Positions 58,251 to 64,000 of a DNA stretch of 64,000 bases are shown here, in pieces. A program made the translations under genes and the position numbers. This DNA comes from JBFLXR01 sp040757065 (GTDB lineage: Bacteria; Pseudomonadota; Gammaproteobacteria; Burkholderiales; Gallionellaceae). The stretch's first letter is position 1; each line of letters starts with the position of its first letter. The notes beneath the pieces were generated by a model. That model searched no databases, was not told where the DNA came from, and was given only the letters and a program-made list of their open reading frames with translations. Location of the stretch: contig JBFLXR010000005.1 in NCBI GenBank assembly GCA_040757065.1, positions 62,001 through 126,000 of the forward strand, in the 5' to 3' direction.

Positions 58251-58885
58251 TTCCGCAGATTAAGCTTTTGGGGCTGGCGGACTACCAGCCGACTTGGGAA
58301 GCGATGCGGGCTTTTGCCGCAGCGCGGACCGCGGATACGCCGGACGAAATTTGGCTGGTGCAGCACCCGCCCACCTACACACAGGGGCAGGCCGGCAAGC
58401 CCGAGCATATTCTTAATCCGCAGGGGATTCCGGTGGTGCAGATCGATCGCGGCGGGCAAGTGACCTACCACGGGCCGGGGCAAATCGTGATGTATCTGTT
58501 GCTCGATTTGCGGCGCTGGAAAATCAACGTGCGCGACTTGGTGCGTTTGATGGAGCAATCGGTAATCGAGGTGCTCGCCCAGTCGGGTGTGGTGGCGCGC
58601 GGGCGCGAAGATGCGCCGGGCGTATATGTCGGCGAAGCGAAAATCGCATCGCTTGGTTTGAAAATCCGCAACGGCTGCTGTTATCACGGCTTGGCCTTTA
58701 ACGTGGATATGGATTTAACACCGTTCGCCTGCATCAATCCCTGCGGTTATGCCGGGTTGCAGGTGACGCAGGCGCGCGATGTCGGGGTGACGGCATCGTT
58801 GCAAGAATTGGAACAACAACTGGCGCAGCATCTGGTAACCGGATTGCAGCGTCATCTGGAAAGAAAGCAAGCCAATGAGCAGTAA
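58247..58885 (+). CDS. lipB: Octanoyl-ACP:protein octanoyltransferase
   Basis: LipB moves octanoate from ACP to lipoyl domains such as that of AceF. The protein begins at GTG 58247 in a GTGA overlap with ybeD and has 212 residues. Key blocks are IWLVQHPPTYTQGQAGKPEH, DRGGQVTYHGPGQIVMYLLL, the catalytic lysine in GEAKIASLGLKIRNGCCYHG, and the acyl-enzyme cysteine in FACINPCGYAGLQVTQ. It overlaps lipA by 11 bp. Confidence 0.97.
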   Translation: MIPQIKLLGLADYQPTWEAMRAFAAARTADTPDEIWLVQHPPTYTQGQAGKPEHILNPQGIPVVQIDRGGQVTYHGPGQIVMYLLLDLRRWKINVRDLVRLMEQSVIEVLAQSGVVARGREDAPGVYVGEAKIASLGLKIRNGCCYHGLAFNVDMDLTPFACINPCGYAGLQVTQARDVGVTASLQELEQQLAQHLVTGLQRHLERKQANEQ

Positions 58886-59816
58886 TTCGGAAAAGCAAAC
58901 CGGGGCGGCGAAAACCGCACGCAACCCGATCAAAATCGTGCCTTTGCAGCAACGCCTGCGCAAGCCGGAGTGGATACGCGTCAAATCCGGCAGCGGGCAG
59001 GGGTACCACGATGTGAAGCGGTTGTTGCGCGAGCACAAACTGCATACGGTGTGCGAAGAGGCTTCCTGCCCGAATATCGGTGAATGTTTCGGCAAGGGAA
59101 CAGCCAGCTTCATGATTCTGGGCGATGTTTGCACCCGCCGCTGCCCGTTCTGCGACGTGGCGCACGGCAAGCCGCAACCGCCCGATCCGAACGAACCGAA
59201 ACAACTGGCGGAATCGATTGCGCTGCTGAATTTGCGTTATGTCGTGATTACCAGTGTGGATCGCGACGATCTGCGCGATGGCGGCGCACAGCATTTCGTT
59301 GATTGTCTGGCGGCGATACGTACCAGCTCTCCGACCACCAAGCTGGAAACGCTGGTGCCTGACTTCCGCGGGCGGCTCGACTTGGCGCTGGAGGTGCTCG
59401 GCGGCAGCTTGCCGGACGTGCTGAACCACAATCTGGAAACCGTGCCGCGCCTCTATCCGCTGGCGCGACCGGGAGCAGATTATGCGCATTCGCTGCAATT
59501 GCTGAAAGCCTTCAAAGCGCGCTATCCGGACGTGATGACCAAATCCGGCCTGATGCTCGGGTTAGGCGAAACCGACGAAGAAGTATTACAAGTAATGCGC
59601 GATTTGCGTGCGCACGATGTCGAGATGCTGACCTTGGGGCAATACTTGCAACCATCCGACGGCCATTTGCCCGTGCTGCGTTATGTGCCGCCGGAAACAT
59701 TCAAAATGTTCGAAGAGGCCGCAAAGGAAATGGGCTTTACGCATGCCGCCTGTGCCCCGATGGTACGCAGCAGCTACTTTGCTGATTTGCAGGCCGAGCA
59801 GGCCGGAGTGGTCTGA
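58875..59816 (+). CDS. lipA: Lipoyl synthase
   Basis: LipA is a radical-SAM enzyme that inserts two sulfur atoms into octanoyl-lipoyl domains. The 313-residue protein has the auxiliary cluster motif CEEASCPNIGECFGKGTASF, the SAM cluster motif CTRRCPFCDVAHGKPQPPDP, YVVITSVDRDDLRDGGAQHF and the C-terminal serine ligand in APMVRSSYFADLQ. With lipB it provides the cofactor for the pyruvate dehydrogenase genes elsewhere in the window. Confidence 0.98.
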   Translation: MSSNSEKQTGAAKTARNPIKIVPLQQRLRKPEWIRVKSGSGQGYHDVKRLLREHKLHTVCEEASCPNIGECFGKGTASFMILGDVCTRRCPFCDVAHGKPQPPDPNEPKQLAESIALLNLRYVVITSVDRDDLRDGGAQHFVDCLAAIRTSSPTTKLETLVPDFRGRLDLALEVLGGSLPDVLNHNLETVPRLYPLARPGADYAHSLQLLKAFKARYPDVMTKSGLMLGLGETDEEVLQVMRDLRAHDVEMLTLGQYLQPSDGHLPVLRYVPPETFKMFEEAAKEMGFTHAACAPMVRSSYFADLQAEQAGVV

Positions 59817-59832
59817 GTTTCAACGATAATCG

Positions 59833-59856
59833 CTACCGAATATCGGGAATCGGTAG
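59833..59856 (+). other. Hairpin after lipA
   Basis: CTACCGA (59833-59839) pairs with TCGGTAG (59850-59856) around a 10-base loop, 16 bases after the lipA stop. There is no uridine run. It may stabilise the end of the transcript. The rest of the 213-base spacer up to 60030 shows no gene or clear promoter. Confidence 0.35.
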
Positions 59857-60029
59857 TGCATGCTGCTAGATGTTCATGTACACAGTTCACCTATCATCCC
59901 GACATGGTGTGCGAAAAAATTGCGCCAAAGCGGTGTATCGGTTTTACAGGGCAAGGTCGTTGTGTAACACTATCGAAGGGCGGATGCCGATTCGGCGTCT
60001 AGTGGGGGATTTGCTGATAAAGTCGGTAG

Positions 60030-61469
60030 ATGGATAAGTCGCAAGAGTCATACGCATCGGTCGGGCTGAAACTCGGTATGTTGGTGACCGGCATGCTGAC
60101 GCTGGTGTTTGTGGTTGCGGCTGTCTGGTTTAATAAATACGCGCAAAAAAATCTCGAAGAATTGATGCATCGCCAGGCGGGGGCGATGATTCAGCAAATC
60201 GTGCTGATGCGTCACTGGAATGCTTCCTACCGTGGGGTTTATGTTTTGAAACGCCCCGGCATTGAGACAAATTCATATCTTTATCAAGTAGGCCCCGGCG
60301 AAGGCAAGCCACGGACATTCGAGCCGGAAATCACCGATACGGCAGGGAATGTGTATACCCTGAAAAATCCGGCTCTGATGACGCGCGAATTGTCCGAGTT
60401 GACGGCCAAGAATGCGGAAATCCGCTTTCACTTAACCAGTTTGAAGTTAATCAACCCGAATAACCGGCCGGATGGTTTCGAGGAAAGAAGCCTGCTGCGT
60501 TTCGAACAAGGGATCGATGAGGCCAGTGTAACCGAGCAGAATGACGGTAAGACGTATTACCGGCTGATGAAGCCGCTGCGTATCGAAGAAGGGTGCTTGG
60601 GGTGTCACGGTTTTCAGGGGTACAAGGTCGGCGATATTCGCGGGGGAATCAGTCTGTCGATTCCTGTCGATCAGGAACTGTCGGTGCTGATGCATGCGCG
60701 CCAGAATTTTGCATTGGCGGCCGCTGTCCTGCTGATTCTGGTTGCCTTGTTGATCGTATGGGGAATGCGTCGAATTGTGACGGCTCCGGTTCGGACGTTA
60801 CAGGAATTCGCTGCCGAGATCGGGCAAGGCGATAAGTCTATTCCGGCATCTGTTTTGTCGCGTAACGATGAGGTCGGTTTGCTGGCACGCGAGTTGAAGA
60901 CAACTAATGGGATTCTGCTGGCGCAGCATCGGCTCTTGAATCAGCGCAATCAAGAGTTGGAGATGGAGAGTCGTACCGATGTGCTAACCGGTTTGTTCAA
61001 CCGGCGACATTTTTTTACAGAGGGTGCGCAACTTTTCGAATATTGGCAGAAACAGCAAGTGCCGACGGCGATACTGATGATCGACATCGATTACTTTAAA
61101 TCGGTTAATGATACTTATGGTCATCAGGTCGGCGACCAAGTGTTGCAGGAGGTCGCACAGGTGATCCGGTCTGAATGCCGACCGCACGACATGGTGGTGC
61201 GCTATGGCGGGGAGGAATTCGCCGTGATGTTGCAGGCAAGCGCCCCCGGCAGCGGAGCGACAACGGCGGAACGCATCAAGCAGGCGATCGGGGCGCATCC
61301 GGTGGATTCCGAGCGCGGCGAAATTCTTCTGACGGCCAGTTTCGGCGTGCTGGAAGGTAATGCGCTGGGAAATTTTGAGTCGGCAATCAGCAAGGCCGAC
61401 CGGGCGCTGTACGAGGCGAAGCATGCAGGGCGCAACCGGGTGGTGGTGTATACGGAGAATTTCGTTTAG
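60030..61469 (+). CDS. Diguanylate cyclase with a haem-c-type periplasmic sensor domain
   Basis: This 479-residue protein makes the second messenger c-di-GMP. Helix 1 is at about residues 12-33. A periplasmic DUF3365/Tll0287-like domain follows (35-225), with RHWNASYRGVYVLK and a c-type haem motif CLGCH (189-193) in EEGCLGCHGFQGYKVGDIRG. Helix 2 is at about 228-247, then a HAMP domain and the GGDEF domain (from about 312). The GGEEF signature is at 393-397 and the inhibitory-site RxxD (R384-D387) lies five residues before it, so product inhibition is expected. The substrate-binding IDIDYFKSVNDTYGHQVGD is intact. Haem would allow redox or gas sensing, by inference. It is transcribed alone. Confidence 0.92.
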   Translation: MDKSQESYASVGLKLGMLVTGMLTLVFVVAAVWFNKYAQKNLEELMHRQAGAMIQQIVLMRHWNASYRGVYVLKRPGIETNSYLYQVGPGEGKPRTFEPEITDTAGNVYTLKNPALMTRELSELTAKNAEIRFHLTSLKLINPNNRPDGFEERSLLRFEQGIDEASVTEQNDGKTYYRLMKPLRIEEGCLGCHGFQGYKVGDIRGGISLSIPVDQELSVLMHARQNFALAAAVLLILVALLIVWGMRRIVTAPVRTLQEFAAEIGQGDKSIPASVLSRNDEVGLLARELKTTNGILLAQHRLLNQRNQELEMESRTDVLTGLFNRRHFFTEGAQLFEYWQKQQVPTAILMIDIDYFKSVNDTYGHQVGDQVLQEVAQVIRSECRPHDMVVRYGGEEFAVMLQASAPGSGATTAERIKQAIGAHPVDSERGEILLTASFGVLEGNALGNFESAISKADRALYEAKHAGRNRVVVYTENFV

Positions 61470-61580
61470 GGCGCTGTTTGTGCGTTCGACTTCAAAGCGT
61501 TGCTTTCTTTTCCGGCGAGACAGGAATATGATGTGATTATGGTTTCTGGTTAGGCTGCTTCAGTTTAATTGGAGGTAATC

Positions 61581-62246
61581 ATGGTCTCGACAGTTCAAGG
61601 TAATACATCTCCGGTCGGCGTCGATTGGCGTTCGACTCAAGGTCTGCATGCGGACAAAGCGGAAGGCGGCAGGCGGGTCGGTCAGGCCGATCAGCGTGCC
61701 GAGGCGAATGCTTCGATCATGCAGGTTTCTATGCAAGTCAGCATTACCGCGAAGAACGAAACGATGCGGTTGTTGCTGCAAAGCGTCATGACCAATCTGA
61801 ACGAATCGATCAAGCCCTATCTGGAGTCGGCTGTCGGTACGGCGGAGAGCGGGCAGGCTCCGGCGGCGCAGGCCGCAGCCCCGGCGGATCCAGCGGCGAC
61901 AGCGGGTGGCGTCGATTACTCGCCGGAAGCGACTGCACAGCGGATTTTTCAGTTTGCGACAGGTTTCTTCGAAGCCTTCAAGCAGCAGCACGGCGATATG
62001 GGAGACGAAGCGACGGTCAATCATTTTCTCGACGTGATCAAGAGCGGGATCGATCAGGGCTTTAAGGAGGCGCGCGAAATCCTGAAAGGCTTAGGCGTGC
62101 TGCAAGGCGATATTGCTGCCAATGTCGATAAAACCTACGAGTTGATTCAAACCAAGCTGGGCGACTGGCAGAAGCAGATGCTGGATAGCCTGAAGGGCGG
62201 TCAGCCGAGCGCGCAAGCGGAGAGCAGCGCTATAAAAACCGGTTGA
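61581..62246 (+). CDS. DUF5610 domain protein
   Basis: This 221-residue protein from ATG 61581 (GGAGG ribosome site) has no signal peptide or membrane helix. A polar N-terminus (1-40) is followed by a helical region (ASIMQVSMQVSITAKNETMR) and an Ala/Pro linker at about residues 92-112. A C-terminal DUF5610-like helical domain follows (DYSPEATAQRIFQFATGFFE; HFLDVIKSGIDQGFKEAREI; VDKTYELIQTKLGDWQKQML). The function of DUF5610 is unknown. The pattern, short N-terminus and Ala-rich linker are common in proteins of flagellated or surface-associated betaproteobacteria, but no role can be assigned. It overlaps the convergent DUF1854 gene by 17 bp. Confidence 0.82.
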   Translation: MVSTVQGNTSPVGVDWRSTQGLHADKAEGGRRVGQADQRAEANASIMQVSMQVSITAKNETMRLLLQSVMTNLNESIKPYLESAVGTAESGQAPAAQAAAPADPAATAGGVDYSPEATAQRIFQFATGFFEAFKQQHGDMGDEATVNHFLDVIKSGIDQGFKEAREILKGLGVLQGDIAANVDKTYELIQTKLGDWQKQMLDSLKGGQPSAQAESSAIKTG

Positions 62247-62683
62247 GCAGTTTACGGCTCGGCTTGTCCAGCGTGGCGAGGTCGCGGATCAAGAACTGAA
62301 CGCCGTGACTGTCGGCGATCATCAGTGCATTGTCGCCGAGTCGGCGGATGTCTTCCTCGCCTTTCAGCGTCAGGGTAGTGGCACCCCGGTCGGTTTCTAC
62401 TTGCCACATGCTGGGTGTAGTGAAGCTGGAAACATGCGTAATGCGCTGTAATTCCGGCATGAATTCGCGTGCGGTCAGTTCTTCATGCAGTAATGCACGG
62501 GTTGCTTCCGGCAGGTCGGTCAGGCAGTCTATCCAGAGCGCTTCGTGGCCGTCTGCGCTCATCAGCGCCAGCCCTTCCTGCGGGGCGGTGATCGGGAAGG
62601 CGCGGGTCGGGATCACGCCTTCGTAAATGCGTCCTTCGATCGTCAAGACCAGTTTGCCGAAGGCATTGCGGGTCAGCGCGAAG

Positions 62684-62691
<8 letters not shown>
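62230..62691 (-). CDS. DUF1854 family protein (cyanophycin-associated type)
   Basis: This 153-residue protein starts at the ATG at 62691 and overlaps the ABC exporter end by 8 bp, so the two are coupled. It has no membrane segment. DUF1854 blocks seen are VIPTRAFPITAPQEGLALMS, GHEALWIDCLTDLPEATRAL and FTTPSMWQVETDRGATTLTL. In many proteobacteria this protein and the ABC transporter next to it occur with cyanophycin synthetase genes, from recalled family knowledge. No cphA is in this window. It probably partners the exporter; the substrate is unknown. Confidence 0.82.

Positions 62692-64000
<1,309 letters not shown>

Overview
The window reads as chromosomal DNA of a betaproteobacterium, most likely an autotrophic, respiring member of the Gallionellaceae/Nitrosomonadales. 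This placement is inferred from gene order and gene content, not from a marker-gene search. Pointers are the block pilT / yggS-proC-yggT-yggU, the biotin order bioB-F-H-C-D, the rng-maf-rlmH-rsfS-nadD block, oxygen-dependent hemF with ubiquinone genes, an exported delta-class carbonic anhydrase, a sulfide:quinone oxidoreductase, and a DUF1854/ABC pair of the kind linked to cyanophycin. Almost all of the DNA is coding. Genes are packed with 1-8 bp overlaps. I see no tRNA, rRNA, insertion sequence, prophage or CRISPR.

Layout. 1-3.4 kb: pilT (cut by the left edge), then divergent yggS-proC-yggT-yggU. 3.5-5.4 kb: two independently transcribed exported proteins, a delta carbonic anhydrase and an unrecognised one, each followed by a hairpin. 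5.4-14.5 kb (minus): a periplasmic thioredoxin-fold protein, rng-maf-rlmH-rsfS-nadD, aceF, aceE and fau. 14.6-19.2 kb: ilvA divergent from rpiA, then phoU and ppx. 19.2-21.7 kb (minus): a ubiquinone hydroxylase-like gene, dsbC and a TonB-like gene. 21.8-27.4 kb (plus): dusB-fis-purH-purD-tsaC-hemF. 27.4-36.7 kb (minus): gpmI-envC-ctpA, a small unknown gene, moeB/thiF-like, ridA, recG-ubiC-ubiA.

36.8-43.1 kb is the most interesting part. It holds an ArsR-family repressor whose two cysteines have the 66-residue spacing of the persulfide sensors SqrR/BigR/YgaV. Next comes a perfect 20-bp palindrome lying over a good sigma-70 promoter, then an RND membrane-fusion gene, a complete sulfide:quinone oxidoreductase with all three redox cysteines, an RND pump gene and a DUF2892 membrane protein. 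Placing sqr between the two halves of an RND exporter suggests a sulfide- or persulfide-induced unit that couples sulfide oxidation to export of a sulfur product.

43.1-48.7 kb: a PglL/WaaL-type ligase, rhodanese, grxC, secB, an SH3-domain protein and gpsA, convergent with comF-trmL. 48.7-53.1 kb: the biotin operon, running directly into a DsbD_2/TauE-like membrane protein, a SCO1-like copper chaperone and a hybrid histidine kinase. 56-59.8 kb: dacA-dat-ybeD-lipB-lipA, linking wall maturation and lipoic acid synthesis. The lipoate is needed by the aceF product encoded earlier. 60-64 kb: a diguanylate cyclase with a c-type haem motif in its sensor domain, a DUF5610 protein, and a convergent DUF1854/ABC-exporter pair cut by the right edge.
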